A stretch of 64,000 bases of DNA from Mesorhizobium shangrilense (GCF_040537815.1 NZ_JBEWSZ010000001.1:186001-250000), one strand, 5' to 3'. Numbered from the stretch's first letter, positions 26,930 through 35,392 are shown. The notes: generated by a model not told the origin, from the letters alone. Translations and numbers: made by a program.

Positions 26930-28732
26930 TCAAACCAGCGATTCAAATCCTGCAGCGTTGACCGGCCGACCGAACAGAAATCCTTGCCCGAAATCGCAGT
27001 CCATGTCGCGCAAGAGCGTGCGTTCCACCTCTGTCTCTATTCCCTCGGCGACGACATGAAAGCCGAGTTCTCTGGAAATCCTGATGATCGACTCAATGAT
27101 GACCCGCTTGGACCGGCTTTGCGCTAGCCCTTTGACAAAGCCTCGATCGATCTTGATTTCCGTGAGGGGGAAATCTTCGAGATAGCGCAGATTTGCGTAA
27201 CCGGTACCGAAATCGTCGATCGATAGTCCGACGCCCAGTTCGCGCAAATCTCTCATGATCGACAGCATTTCCGCGGAACTCTCGACCATCAAGCTCTCGG
27301 TGAGCTCAAGCTTGATCGATGCGGCATCGGCGCCGCTGGCTGTCAGCACGTCGGAGACGAATTTCGGCATATCGCGAAGCTTGAACTCGATCGGCGAAAC
27401 ATTGAACGAGAAGCCTATCGGCACTTGTCGGTCCCTGTTCATGCGCGCGGCAAAGTCCGCGACGGTTCGAAGACCACGGGCGCCAATGTCGAGTATGAGA
27501 CCCGTGTCTTCGGCGTGGCCGATGAACTTGTCCGGCGACTGCATCCCAAACAGGCCATGGTGCCATCGCAATAGGGCCTCAGCGCCGACAATAGTTCCCG
27601 TGGCGAGGTCGACCTGCGGCTGGTAGTGCAAATCGAACTCGTCATGTTCCAGGGCCTGTTGCATTTCGCTGGTCATTCGCAGTCGGTTTCGCGCGCGCCT
27701 GTCGTCCTCGGAGCTGAATGCGCAGACATCTAGGAACGCGGACGACTTCGACCGATGCAAAGCGGCGCCGGCACGACGAACCAGCGTCATGGCGTCCGTC
27801 GTTTGGTTGCCAACGACATAGCCCATTGCGAAACGTATCCTGATTGTTGCGCCCGCAACGAGATACCGCGGCGCCAGGGACTGCCGGATCATTTCAATTG
27901 TCGCTCGAGCCTCGTCGGCATGGCTTAGAGGCTGGGCGAGCGCAAACTCGTTGGATCCCGTGCGGCAGACCAGTGCCGCGCCAGTGTTGGTCAGGCGTCG
28001 GGCAATCTGCATCAGCACCTGGTCGCCAACGTCATATCCGTAACCTTCGTTGATGTCATGGAACCGGGCCATGTCGATCTTCGCAATTAGGATCGGCCGT
28101 TCCCCTTTACTTAGCAGGATGTCGACGTCCTCGACGAAGGCATATCTGTTGAGCACACCGGTCAGCATGTCGGCGCGGGTGCTCTGGGCAATTTGTGCGG
28201 CAGCGGCCCTGCTCGCCGTCACGTCCCGGATCAGTCCGACATAGTGCGTCGGCTCGCCACCAGCGATGCTCATGGTCGCAAGCCGGAGTTCGTTCCAGAA
28301 CCAGCGACCGTCCTTGCGGTAGTTCTTCAGCGTCACCGCAACATCCGCACGCCGGGCGATTGCGTCGCGGATGAACTGGATTTCGGGTTGAAGGCGATCG
28401 CTGCCCTGCAGGAAGCGGCAGTTTCTCCCGATCAGTTCGTCACTAGAATAGCCGGTGATGTCCTGGAAAGCGCTGTTGACATAGATGAGCGCCATACCCC
28501 TTTCACGCAGATCGCTGATGGCCAAACCATCCCTCGATAGATTGGGTAGCCGGGCCACGATCGCTTCCGGCACGCCTGAGCGACGCGGGTTGTCGGCTGC
28601 GGCATTGCGGATCAGACTGCCGAACCCGGCCTTGAAAATCTCTGTCATGTTGGTGCCACAGCTGATAGCCTCTCCGGAGGTGCACGCCCCATAAAGGGCC
28701 AGCTGCCGCACACATTCTACTGGTACGATCAT
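26930..28732 (-). CDS. LOV(PAS)-GGDEF-EAL protein: putative blue-light-responsive c-di-GMP phosphodiesterase
   Basis: 600 aa from the start used here. Order: short N-terminal part; LOV-type PAS domain with GRNCRFLQG (photoactive Cys about residue 105), NYRKDG and FWNEL (both flavin-contacting Asn); GGDEF domain with a degenerate GSNEF motif (about residues 259-263); EAL domain with AEALLRW, NVS, ELTES, IDDFGTGY, EIKIDRGFV and AEGIET, all the metal and catalytic residues. Expected role: hydrolyse c-di-GMP under flavin/light control, with the dead GGDEF perhaps a GTP sensor. Where most LOV domains have Gln before the last strand end (GIQ-x-D), this one has Ile (GLIRD). Start uncertain: 28732 or 28648; longer frames overlap the divergent gene. 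Confidence 0.85.
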   Translation of the reverse strand: MIVPVECVRQLALYGACTSGEAISCGTNMTEIFKAGFGSLIRNAAADNPRRSGVPEAIVARLPNLSRDGLAISDLRERGMALIYVNSAFQDITGYSSDELIGRNCRFLQGSDRLQPEIQFIRDAIARRADVAVTLKNYRKDGRWFWNELRLATMSIAGGEPTHYVGLIRDVTASRAAAAQIAQSTRADMLTGVLNRYAFVEDVDILLSKGERPILIAKIDMARFHDINEGYGYDVGDQVLMQIARRLTNTGAALVCRTGSNEFALAQPLSHADEARATIEMIRQSLAPRYLVAGATIRIRFAMGYVVGNQTTDAMTLVRRAGAALHRSKSSAFLDVCAFSSEDDRRARNRLRMTSEMQQALEHDEFDLHYQPQVDLATGTIVGAEALLRWHHGLFGMQSPDKFIGHAEDTGLILDIGARGLRTVADFAARMNRDRQVPIGFSFNVSPIEFKLRDMPKFVSDVLTASGADAASIKLELTESLMVESSAEMLSIMRDLRELGVGLSIDDFGTGYANLRYLEDFPLTEIKIDRGFVKGLAQSRSKRVIIESIIRISRELGFHVVAEGIETEVERTLLRDMDCDFGQGFLFGRPVNAAGFESLV

Positions 28733-28834
28733 CAGGTTCCGTAACGGAATGGTCGACGTAGCGTGGGGCCGCGTCGGCCGCGACCGATCTAGTGGGTCGG
28801 TGAAGTACTCGTGCATCCGGAAAGTGGCATCGAC

Positions 28835-29686
28835 ATGAGCGATGAGCCTGCCTATGCGCCCCGCAAGTCCGGCATCCGCGTCATGGGCGAGATATCCTGG
28901 GGCACACATATCTGCGTCTTCTACGAAGCGGAACAGGACCTGCTTGCCACCAATGCTTCCTATTTCGCGGCTGGCCTGGAGGACAACGAATTCTGCATCT
29001 GGGCGGTCTCCGATCCGATCGATCCAGAGACGGCGAAAGATGCGTTGCGGCACTCAATCCCCGACATCGATGCACGCCTGATGGCCGGCCAGATGGAGAT
29101 GATCCCTGCCACTGACTGGTATCTTCCGGGCGGGGAGTTCGACATGCAGCACATCACCGGAGGCTGGGATGAGAAGCTGCGCGCAGCCTTGGAAAAAGGC
29201 TTCGCTGGGATGAGAGTGAGCGGTAACGCATTCTGGATCGGGACAAGCCACTGGAAGGAGTTTTGCCAATATGAGCATGAACTCGACCGGTCACTGGCAG
29301 GCCAGAAGATGGTCGTGTTATGCACTTATTCCCTGTCGAAGAGCAGGGCTGTGGACCTGCTCGATGTCGCGCGCGCCCATCAATTCACCATCACCCGGCG
29401 AAAGGGGGAATGGGAATTTCTCGAGACGCCGGAGCTTCAGGCCGCCAAGCAGGAAATCAGGAAGCTGAATGGCGCACTGGATGTCCTCGCGGATACCGGC
29501 CATGCCGCGTTCACTGCCCGCGAGCGTGTCGTGCTCGCGCAGATCGTCAGGGGTTATTCGAGTAAGGAGATTGCCCGCACCCTGGGAATTGCCCCGCGAA
29601 CGGTCGAGTTCCATAGGGCCAATCTCCTCAAGAAAACCAACGCACGAAGCACGGTCCACCTATTGCGCATGGTTCTTGGCGAGTAG
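28835..29686 (+). CDS. MEDS-domain sensor with LuxR-type DNA-binding domain
   Basis: 283 aa. N-terminal MEDS domain (GTHICVFYEAEQDLLATNAS, FAAGLEDNEFCIWAVSDP, IPATDWYLPGG, VLCTYSL), a sensory domain known from DcmR of methylotrophs and from some sensor kinases. C-terminal LuxR helix-turn-helix (FTARERVVLAQIVRGYSSKE, RTVEFHRANLLKK). ATG 28835 has GGAAAG upstream and is preferred over GTG 28811. Divergent from the LOV-GGDEF-EAL gene with about 100 bp between, so the pair probably share a control region and a signalling role (inference). Confidence 0.85.
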   Translation: MSDEPAYAPRKSGIRVMGEISWGTHICVFYEAEQDLLATNASYFAAGLEDNEFCIWAVSDPIDPETAKDALRHSIPDIDARLMAGQMEMIPATDWYLPGGEFDMQHITGGWDEKLRAALEKGFAGMRVSGNAFWIGTSHWKEFCQYEHELDRSLAGQKMVVLCTYSLSKSRAVDLLDVARAHQFTITRRKGEWEFLETPELQAAKQEIRKLNGALDVLADTGHAAFTARERVVLAQIVRGYSSKEIARTLGIAPRTVEFHRANLLKKTNARSTVHLLRMVLGE

Positions 29687-29897
29687 CACAAGTCCGGACT
29701 TGCTCTTGCGATGGGAAACTGGACCGGAGCCCGCGCTCAGCGCGGCCTGCGAGCGCTGTTTTGGGCGGCGATGACACGGCACTATGCGGTAGGTTCCAGG
29801 TATGTCCTATCGGCGAACCGACATGGCCGTTCCCGACCCGAAGGCTGGCTCCACAAAGCTCTCACCCAGCATGTCGGTCCAAATGTGAGCTTTCGAC

Positions 29898-30347
29898 CTA
29901 GAAGTCCTTTGAAACCGCGTCCGCCAGATGGTCCAATATGGTTCCCCAGCCCCTGGTATGACCTTCAACAATTGCCGTCGTCGGCAGGCGCTCGTGGGTC
30001 AGCACGAGGTCGGTTTCATCGCCGTGCGGATTGAGTTCGAGGGTTACCAGCGTATTCACATTGTTCGTCAGCGGGCCAATCCACGTGAACACGAGCTTGC
30101 GTGGCCGGTCGACCTGCACATAGGTGCCGGACACTTCGCGGCTTGCTTCCCCCGATGACATGACGAGGCTGAAGGCTCCGCCGGGGCGCAGGTCGGAGCT
30201 TGCCTCGCAATTGACCGCACCCGGGAAGGGGCTCATCCACCGGACCATCAGATCGGGCTTGGTCCACAGGTCGAAGATCTGCTCCGCACCGGCTCTCACG
30301 CGCCGGCGTATCTGCACCGTCGGGGCCGTCGTATCACTGCGAACCAT
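29898..30347 (-). CDS. SRPBCC (AHSA1-like) protein paired with ArsR
   Basis: 149 aa. START/AHSA1-type hydrophobic-cavity fold: RRRVRAGAEQIFDLWTKPDL, WMSPFPGAVNCEASSDLRPG, KLVFTWIGPLTNN, GWGTILDHLADAVSKDF. It begins inside the last codons of the ArsR gene (14-bp overlap), so translation is coupled. ArsR/SRPBCC pairs are common in rhizobia and usually respond to small organic stressors; the ligand is unknown. An internally deleted copy sits at 22538-22809. Confidence 0.88.
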   Translation of the reverse strand: MVRSDTTAPTVQIRRRVRAGAEQIFDLWTKPDLMVRWMSPFPGAVNCEASSDLRPGGAFSLVMSSGEASREVSGTYVQVDRPRKLVFTWIGPLTNNVNTLVTLELNPHGDETDLVLTHERLPTTAIVEGHTRGWGTILDHLADAVSKDF

Positions 30348-30726
30348 GCTTGCGATCCTTTGGCGCGTGATCCTTGTTGAGTTCCTGCAGCAGGCGCTCC
30401 ATGCCGTCCAGGCGCTCTTCCCAATAGCGGCGCGTCCGCTCGATCCAGCCATCGACCTCGTCCAGAGAACGGGCGTTGATGGAGAGAATGTGGTCGCGGC
30501 CTTTCCGGTGCCGCTCGACCACGCCGCTCGCTTCCAGCACGCGGATGTGTTTCGACACCGCGTTCAAGGACATGTCGAAGGGCTCGGCAATCTCGGTCAC
30601 ACGCGCCTCACCCTGTGAGAGCCGTTCGATAATCGCGCGCCGCGTCGGATCGGCCAGCGCGGCGAATACCGCGTCGAGGCGGACGGTGCGCGAAGCTGTT
30701 TCGTTCGACGCTTCGATCTCAACCAT
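30334..30726 (-). CDS. ArsR-family metalloregulator-like repressor
   Basis: 130 aa winged-helix protein (VFAALADPTRRAIIERLSQG, VTEIAEPFDMSLNAVSKHIR, SGVVERHRKGRDHILSINA). The metal-binding ELCVCDL motif of classical ArsR is absent, as usual in the SRPBCC-linked group that senses organic ligands. Two identical inverted repeats lie just upstream (30764 and 30804) and the divergent exported hydrolase begins 120 bp away, so it probably represses both directions. Confidence 0.88.
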   Translation of the reverse strand: MVEIEASNETASRTVRLDAVFAALADPTRRAIIERLSQGEARVTEIAEPFDMSLNAVSKHIRVLEASGVVERHRKGRDHILSINARSLDEVDGWIERTRRYWEERLDGMERLLQELNKDHAPKDRKHGSQ

Positions 30727-30763
30727 GGTGGTTAGCCAGCTCGATTCTCCATTCTGAAAATAT

Positions 30764-30779
30764 TCAACCCAACGGTTGA
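30764..30779. promoter_or_regulatory. ArsR operator, site 1
   Basis: Inverted repeat TCAACC-N4-GGTTGA within a longer TATTCAACC context. An identical pair of half-sites occurs 40 bp further on. It lies 38 bp upstream of the ArsR start. Confidence 0.8.
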
Positions 30780-30803
30780 CAATCTGTCAAGGCAACGCTT
30801 TAT

Positions 30804-30819
30804 TCAACCTGATGGTTGA
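30804..30819. promoter_or_regulatory. ArsR operator, site 2
   Basis: Same TCAACC-N4-GGTTGA arrangement as site 1, again preceded by TAT, starting exactly 40 bp later (close to four helical turns). It lies 26 bp before the ATG of the divergent alpha/beta hydrolase, so it can block that promoter directly. Confidence 0.8.
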
Positions 30820-30845
30820 GCAATTTGATGGTGAAGGAGAGCGCG

Positions 30846-31604
30846 ATGCCACATAAACCCCTTGCCGCCGCAGCCGCTGCGGTCGCACTTCTGTCAGCCG
30901 CCGTCGCCCCGGCGCGGGCCGAGCCGGTCAAGAACGTCGTCCTGGTCCACGGTGCCTTCGCCGACGGTTCCGGATGGCGGGATGTCGCCGACATTCTTGG
31001 CAGGGACGGCTATTCCGTCAGCGTTGTGCAGGAGCCGCTGACATCACTCGCCGACGACGTCGCGGCGACGAAACGGGTGCTGGATCTGCAGCAGGGCCCC
31101 ACAATTCTGGTCGGCCACAGCTATGGCGGGGTGGTCATCACCGAAGCGGGCAAGGCACCAAATGTCGTCGGCCTCGTCTACATCGCCGCTTTCATCCCCG
31201 ACAAGGGCGAGAGTGCGGTCGGGCTGCTGTCGCAAGCCTCCGCCGCCAACCAGGACATGCGCGCCACCAAGGACGATTTCCTGTACCTTGAGCCGGCCGC
31301 TTTCCCTGCCGATTTCGCGGCCGACGTCACGCCGGTCCTGGCGAACTTCATGGCACATTCCCAGCAGATGCTGGCCAAGGCCGCCGGCGGCGCGGCAGTG
31401 ACGGACGCCGCCTGGCACCAGAAGAAAAGCTGGGCGCTAGTTGCTACTCTCGACCATAACATCAATCCCGATCTTGAGCGCAGCATGGCCAAGCGGGCCG
31501 GCAGTGAAACCATCGAGGTTCCAGCCAGCCACGCGGTCTACCTTTCCAGGCCAGATGAAGTGGCTGGTTTGATCGAGCGGGCTGCCAAGGCGTCCGCCCA
31601 GTAA
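30846..31604 (+). CDS. Exported alpha/beta hydrolase
   Basis: 252 aa. Signal peptide (HKPLAAAAAAVALLSAAVAP, cleavage near APARAEP). Hydrolase core: oxyanion motif LVHGAFADGSGW, nucleophile Ser in VGHSYGGVV and a late His in PASHAVYLSRP. This group includes esterases of the pyrethroid/methylsalicylate-esterase-like family. AAGGAGAG before ATG 30846; the TTG at 30816 lies within operator site 2 and is unlikely. Divergent from, and probably repressed by, the ArsR protein. Substrate unknown; periplasmic ester or amide hydrolysis is likely. Confidence 0.87.
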   Translation: MPHKPLAAAAAAVALLSAAVAPARAEPVKNVVLVHGAFADGSGWRDVADILGRDGYSVSVVQEPLTSLADDVAATKRVLDLQQGPTILVGHSYGGVVITEAGKAPNVVGLVYIAAFIPDKGESAVGLLSQASAANQDMRATKDDFLYLEPAAFPADFAADVTPVLANFMAHSQQMLAKAAGGAAVTDAAWHQKKSWALVATLDHNINPDLERSMAKRAGSETIEVPASHAVYLSRPDEVAGLIERAAKASAQ

Positions 31605-31703
31605 CCCCCAACACGATTGACAGGGAGCCTTGAACGGTCGCCCGCGCCACGGGCGGCCGTGATGGCTGCTTCGCCAGCCCTCAAGGCTGACTGGGGTGAG
31701 CCC

Positions 31704-32144
31704 CTACTTCACCGTGATGGCCATACCGCTGAGATCGGCGTTGACCTGCAGGCCTACCTGCCTGCCCGAGAGTTCGAGCTGGGCGCCCTTGTCATTGGTC
31801 ATGACGATCACCTGGGCGCCTTTGCCGACCGCACCGCCACCGCCCGCCGCGCCGTACACCCCTGTCACATCGCTGGCCCGGCGGATATGGCGCACGGTAC
31901 CGTGGAAATAGGTCTTGGAAACGCCGAAGGCGAGGCCGCCCGAGACGCCGCCGATCGAGATGGGATATTTGCGACCATGGAAGGTCAGCGTGCCGTCGCC
32001 GCCGGAGCCGCCGACGAAGAAGGCCGCCTTGTATACGGCGAAGCTGATCGTGCCGCTGTCGGCATGCGCGGCGCTGGCAAAGCCAACTCCCGCGGTGGCG
32101 ATGGCGGCAACCGCGACTGAACGAAAACTGGACGAAATCTTCAT
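31704..32144 (-). CDS. Secreted glycine-rich protein, unknown function
   Basis: 146 aa. Signal peptide ISSSFRSVAVAAIATAGVGF to about ASAAHA. The mature part is a beta-rich, Gly-rich domain with GGSGGDGTLTFHGRKYPISI, GGVSGGLAFGVS, YGAAGGGGAVGKGAQV and VNADLSGMAITV. This recalls secreted DUF1134/SYLF-like lipid-associated domains of alphaproteobacteria, but I cannot assign it firmly. GAGGAGC precedes the ATG. No operon partner. Confidence 0.7.
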   Translation of the reverse strand: MKISSSFRSVAVAAIATAGVGFASAAHADSGTISFAVYKAAFFVGGSGGDGTLTFHGRKYPISIGGVSGGLAFGVSKTYFHGTVRHIRRASDVTGVYGAAGGGGAVGKGAQVIVMTNDKGAQLELSGRQVGLQVNADLSGMAITVK

Positions 32145-32347
32145 GATGGGCTCCTCGAGGTCGCCGCTTACCCGGCCGGGTTCGCCAGCGTCGTAGCAAA
32201 GTTACAACGGAACAATCTCGCCTGTCATTGGTTCCAATCGCGCGGCCTGAATCTGGCCCTGGCTCGCGGCCGTCGGGCGCAGAATGAAGGGCTCGCGGTA
32301 GAGTTGGCACTCTCGATGCAGTAGCGGCGGGTGCAATGGCCTCGCGT

Positions 32348-32830
32348 TCAGGAAATCGACAGGATCTCGAGTTCGCGCTGGCCTAGCTGGACAATGTCGC
32401 CAACGGTCTTGCCGATCAGCGCCAGGGCCACCGGCGAGCCATGCGAGATGGAAGCCTGGGACGGGTTGGCCTCATCCTCACCAACGATGCGGAAGGTCTG
32501 GGTGCGGCCATCGTCACGCTCGAAGGTAACGGTGTGACCGAAGGCGATCACGTCATTGGACGTCGGCGCCGGCATAAGCCTGGCCGTACGGACGCGCTCG
32601 GCATAATAGCTGACATCTCGAACCGGAACCGCCGACTGCCGCCGCCTCTCGTTGACATCTTCCAGCACGTTGGCGGCCGCGAGACCGTGCTGGGCGCGAG
32701 CCAATTCATCCTGCAGCATTTTCAGGCCCGCCTCGGTGACGAGGTTGATCCGATCGGAGATGGGGCGAGCCGGCAGGATGGTTTCCGATGCTGCCTCGGC
32801 GCTTTCCTCGCTGGCAAATGCTACGCTCAT
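32348..32830 (-). CDS. GreA/GreB-family protein lacking the usual acidic tip
   Basis: 160 aa. N-terminal coiled-coil region LVTEAGLKMLQDELARAQ and C-terminal FKBP-like domain (FGHTVTFERDD, RIVGEDEANPSQASISHGSP, ALIGKTVGDIVQL) mark the transcript-cleavage factor family. The hairpin tip, normally DLSENAEY with the two acidic residues that hold Mg2+ in the polymerase active site, reads about AVPVRDVSYYAERV here. It may therefore bind RNA polymerase without cleaving RNA, as in Gfh1/Rnk-like variants. GAAGGGAG precedes ATG 32830. Confidence 0.82.
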   Translation of the reverse strand: MSVAFASEESAEAASETILPARPISDRINLVTEAGLKMLQDELARAQHGLAAANVLEDVNERRRQSAVPVRDVSYYAERVRTARLMPAPTSNDVIAFGHTVTFERDDGRTQTFRIVGEDEANPSQASISHGSPVALALIGKTVGDIVQLGQRELEILSIS

Positions 32831-32893
32831 GGTCGGAACTCCCTTCGAACACCGATCGCCACCGGATAACCCGCGGCCGGCAATAAAGCTGCG

Positions 32894-33388
32894 TCACATG
32901 GCCTGGTCTTCGTAGATGCCGATGATCAGGAGCCATGCACCCGAGATCAGGAAAGCGAACAGAACGATGGTTCCAATGGCCGCGATGTAAAGCCCCACGC
33001 CGCGTCCGAGAATGAGGAAGAGCGAGCCTGCGACCTCGGCAAGGTAGCACATCGTGCCGCCGGCAAGCCGCGGCGGGTTCAACCCGATGGAGCTCATCCC
33101 CGACCGGATCGCCACGACATAACCCCTGACAAATATGAACGTCGCCACAAGCCAGAGGAGAAGCCATTCGAAGCCAAGTGCGGGAAGATATTGATCGCCC
33201 AGAAGCGCAAGGCTGCATGCCATGAAAATCGCGCTGAAGCCCGACAGCATGTTGATGGCCCGGTTCTTGTGCGTCGTGTTGCGGACAATGCGTTCGGGGT
33301 TGATGGAGATCGCGACGAAGATCAAGCCTGCAAGCGCTGCCGCGCCGCTGCCCACCATGACAAAGAAATTACTCCACTGATCCAACAT
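32894..33388 (-). CDS. Four-helix inner-membrane protein, unknown function
   Basis: 164 aa with about four to five membrane segments (FFVMVGSGAAALAGLIFVAI, FSAIFMACSLALLG, WLLLWLVATFIFVRG, YIAAIGTIVLFAFLISGAWL). GAGGAGC precedes ATG 33388. The first segment, VGSGAAALAGLIFVAISI, is like modified helices of several small DUF membrane proteins, but I cannot name the family. A 51-bp internal piece of this gene has been copied to 25135-25185. Confidence 0.75.
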   Translation of the reverse strand: MLDQWSNFFVMVGSGAAALAGLIFVAISINPERIVRNTTHKNRAINMLSGFSAIFMACSLALLGDQYLPALGFEWLLLWLVATFIFVRGYVVAIRSGMSSIGLNPPRLAGGTMCYLAEVAGSLFLILGRGVGLYIAAIGTIVLFAFLISGAWLLIIGIYEDQAM

Positions 33389-33529
33389 AGGATGCTCCTC
33401 GGGTCCCAATTCCAGGATGTCGAGCTTCGGCCGGTCTGATCGACGCGAGGTCAGGCTACCATGGCTGCATTCCCGAACTCCACGGGGAGAGATGGCGCAT
33501 TGTCCGGGACGTTGCCCGATCGGCGCGCC

Positions 33530-35392
33530 TCAAAATCTTATGAGGTGACGATATCGTCTTGTGGCCTTGAGCAGCAATTCTCCGGCTCTTGGCCACAACA
33601 GGATCGGGAAAGCCAGCCGCAGCTTGATGCGGTTTCGAAGGCGCAGGTAGGGTATCAGCGCCCATATGTCCCAAGCATACTCCCGCATCCTCGCGTCGTT
33701 CTTGTAACGTCCCGCGCGCAAATACATGTATGCCCATAGCATGACGAAGCGTGGCGCGATGATATCGCGCACATAGTAATGTCCGCGCCACCTGTCGTCG
33801 GGAAACTGCGAGATCAGCTTGCGGAAATAGTATCGCTGCGATGTCTCCATGCGTTTCGAGGCACCCGATGACGTATCGTAGATGCGCCATTGCGATAGCG
33901 AATGGGAAATATAGGCATTGTCGTAGTTGGCTCGGAATATGCGAAGGAACAGATCTTCATCCTCATAACCCGACAGGTTCTCGTCGAAGCCACCTACGGC
34001 CTCGAACGCGGCCCGGCTTATGAGCGTTGCCGAGGGTTGAATCACCGCGCCCTGGGCAAGGAACTGCAAGAGGTCCCGCTTGGGGTTCTGCAGAGCCGGA
34101 CGGTCGATGAAGGACCGCGCTACGATCAGGCCGTTTTCGTCGATATCGTCGAAGTCGCTGTAGACCCATCCGAGCGGCAATCCCTCGCGGTGCTTTTCGA
34201 AAGGCTTGACGAGCTCTTCGAGGTGGTTCGGATACCATCTGTCATCTTGATCTATGAGCGCGATCAGATTGCTCTTGCTGCGCCCGATCGCAAGGTTCCG
34301 GCTCGCGGACTGGCCGGCATTCTTTTGCGCCACGATGAAAATTATTGGATATCGCCGGCTCAGTTCCTCCACGATGGCTTGGCTTCCATCGGTAGACCCG
34401 TCGTCGACAATGATGAACTCGTCCGGCAACAGGGTCTGCTCCAGGACGGAGTTTATCGCCTCGCGCAGGAAACGCTCGCCGTTGTACACCGGCATGACGG
34501 CGGTGATCGTCAGCCTCTTTTCGCGGCGACGACCGGTCTCGGGATCGGCGGCACTGCTTGCCGCGGCCATACGGTTCGAGAAGTTCGATGACGGGTTTTG
34601 CCTTTCATCGGCCTTCAGAGGCTGCACCGCGTCAAGAGCCTTCACGCCCGGCACCACACTTGCCTCCAGACCCTTCACGATACGCGGCCCCAGCGAATGC
34701 GGCCCGCCATGCTCGGTTTTGCCGATGATGCACATCGAGTTCTTGAAGCTGATCGACCTGATCTGCTTCAGGACGTTATCGTTGAACAGAAGGCGATATT
34801 CAGGGAATTCGGCGGCCATGAGATCGGTGATCGTTTCATCCAGGCCCCAATGTTCCGCGTGAAGCGCGTCGACGAGCAATTTGAGGAATGAAATGGACGA
34901 CTTCCTGTAAAACAGGCCGCCTTGCCATTGTTGCCAATAGCTCGTGTGCAAATCCTCGATGACATAGATGCCGCCGGCCTCGACAAGAGGGAAATATTTG
35001 AGAAAGGCGGTGATGACATCGTGCGAAACGTGCGATCCATCATCAATGATGATGTCGAAGGAGGGCGATATCGCTGTTATCTCGTCCCTGATGGCGTCGG
35101 CCTTGCAATCGCCGACGACGACTTCGATGCCTGACGCGAATTGGAGAAGGCGGCATTTCGGGTTGATGTCGCAGCCGATGAGGATTTTCGGCCTGGTGAA
35201 ATACTCCGAGTATATTTCCAGGGATCCGCCATTCTGGATGCCGATCTCCAGGAGCGCGATCGGCTTGTCGCGGAATTGCGTGAGCACGCCTTCATAAACC
35301 GGAATGTAGGATTGCCACTTGTCTGAAATCTTGCCGCTGTTGGTCGCGAAAATTTCACCGAAAGACTTTGCCGCTCTCTCAACCAAGCTCAT
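33530..35392 (-). CDS. Fused class I methyltransferase and family 2 glycosyltransferase
   Basis: 620 aa. Residues about 1-225 form a SAM methyltransferase of the sugar/cephalosporin-hydroxylase-like type (LLEIGIQNGGSLEIYSEYF, LIGCDINP, IIIDDGSHVSHD, GGIYVIEDLHTSYW). A linker of about 65 residues follows. From about 293 a GT-A glycosyltransferase (AVMPVYNGERFLREAINSVL, IVDDGSTDGS, IALIDQDDRWYP with Asp for Mn2+/nucleotide sugar, YEDEDLFLRIF). The predicted product adds a sugar and methylates a surface polysaccharide or its lipid precursor. It stands alone, outside a polysaccharide cluster, and the local DNA is richer in A/T, so horizontal acquisition is likely. Confidence 0.85.
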   Translation of the reverse strand: MSLVERAAKSFGEIFATNSGKISDKWQSYIPVYEGVLTQFRDKPIALLEIGIQNGGSLEIYSEYFTRPKILIGCDINPKCRLLQFASGIEVVVGDCKADAIRDEITAISPSFDIIIDDGSHVSHDVITAFLKYFPLVEAGGIYVIEDLHTSYWQQWQGGLFYRKSSISFLKLLVDALHAEHWGLDETITDLMAAEFPEYRLLFNDNVLKQIRSISFKNSMCIIGKTEHGGPHSLGPRIVKGLEASVVPGVKALDAVQPLKADERQNPSSNFSNRMAAASSAADPETGRRREKRLTITAVMPVYNGERFLREAINSVLEQTLLPDEFIIVDDGSTDGSQAIVEELSRRYPIIFIVAQKNAGQSASRNLAIGRSKSNLIALIDQDDRWYPNHLEELVKPFEKHREGLPLGWVYSDFDDIDENGLIVARSFIDRPALQNPKRDLLQFLAQGAVIQPSATLISRAAFEAVGGFDENLSGYEDEDLFLRIFRANYDNAYISHSLSQWRIYDTSSGASKRMETSQRYYFRKLISQFPDDRWRGHYYVRDIIAPRFVMLWAYMYLRAGRYKNDARMREYAWDIWALIPYLRLRNRIKLRLAFPILLWPRAGELLLKATRRYRHLIRF

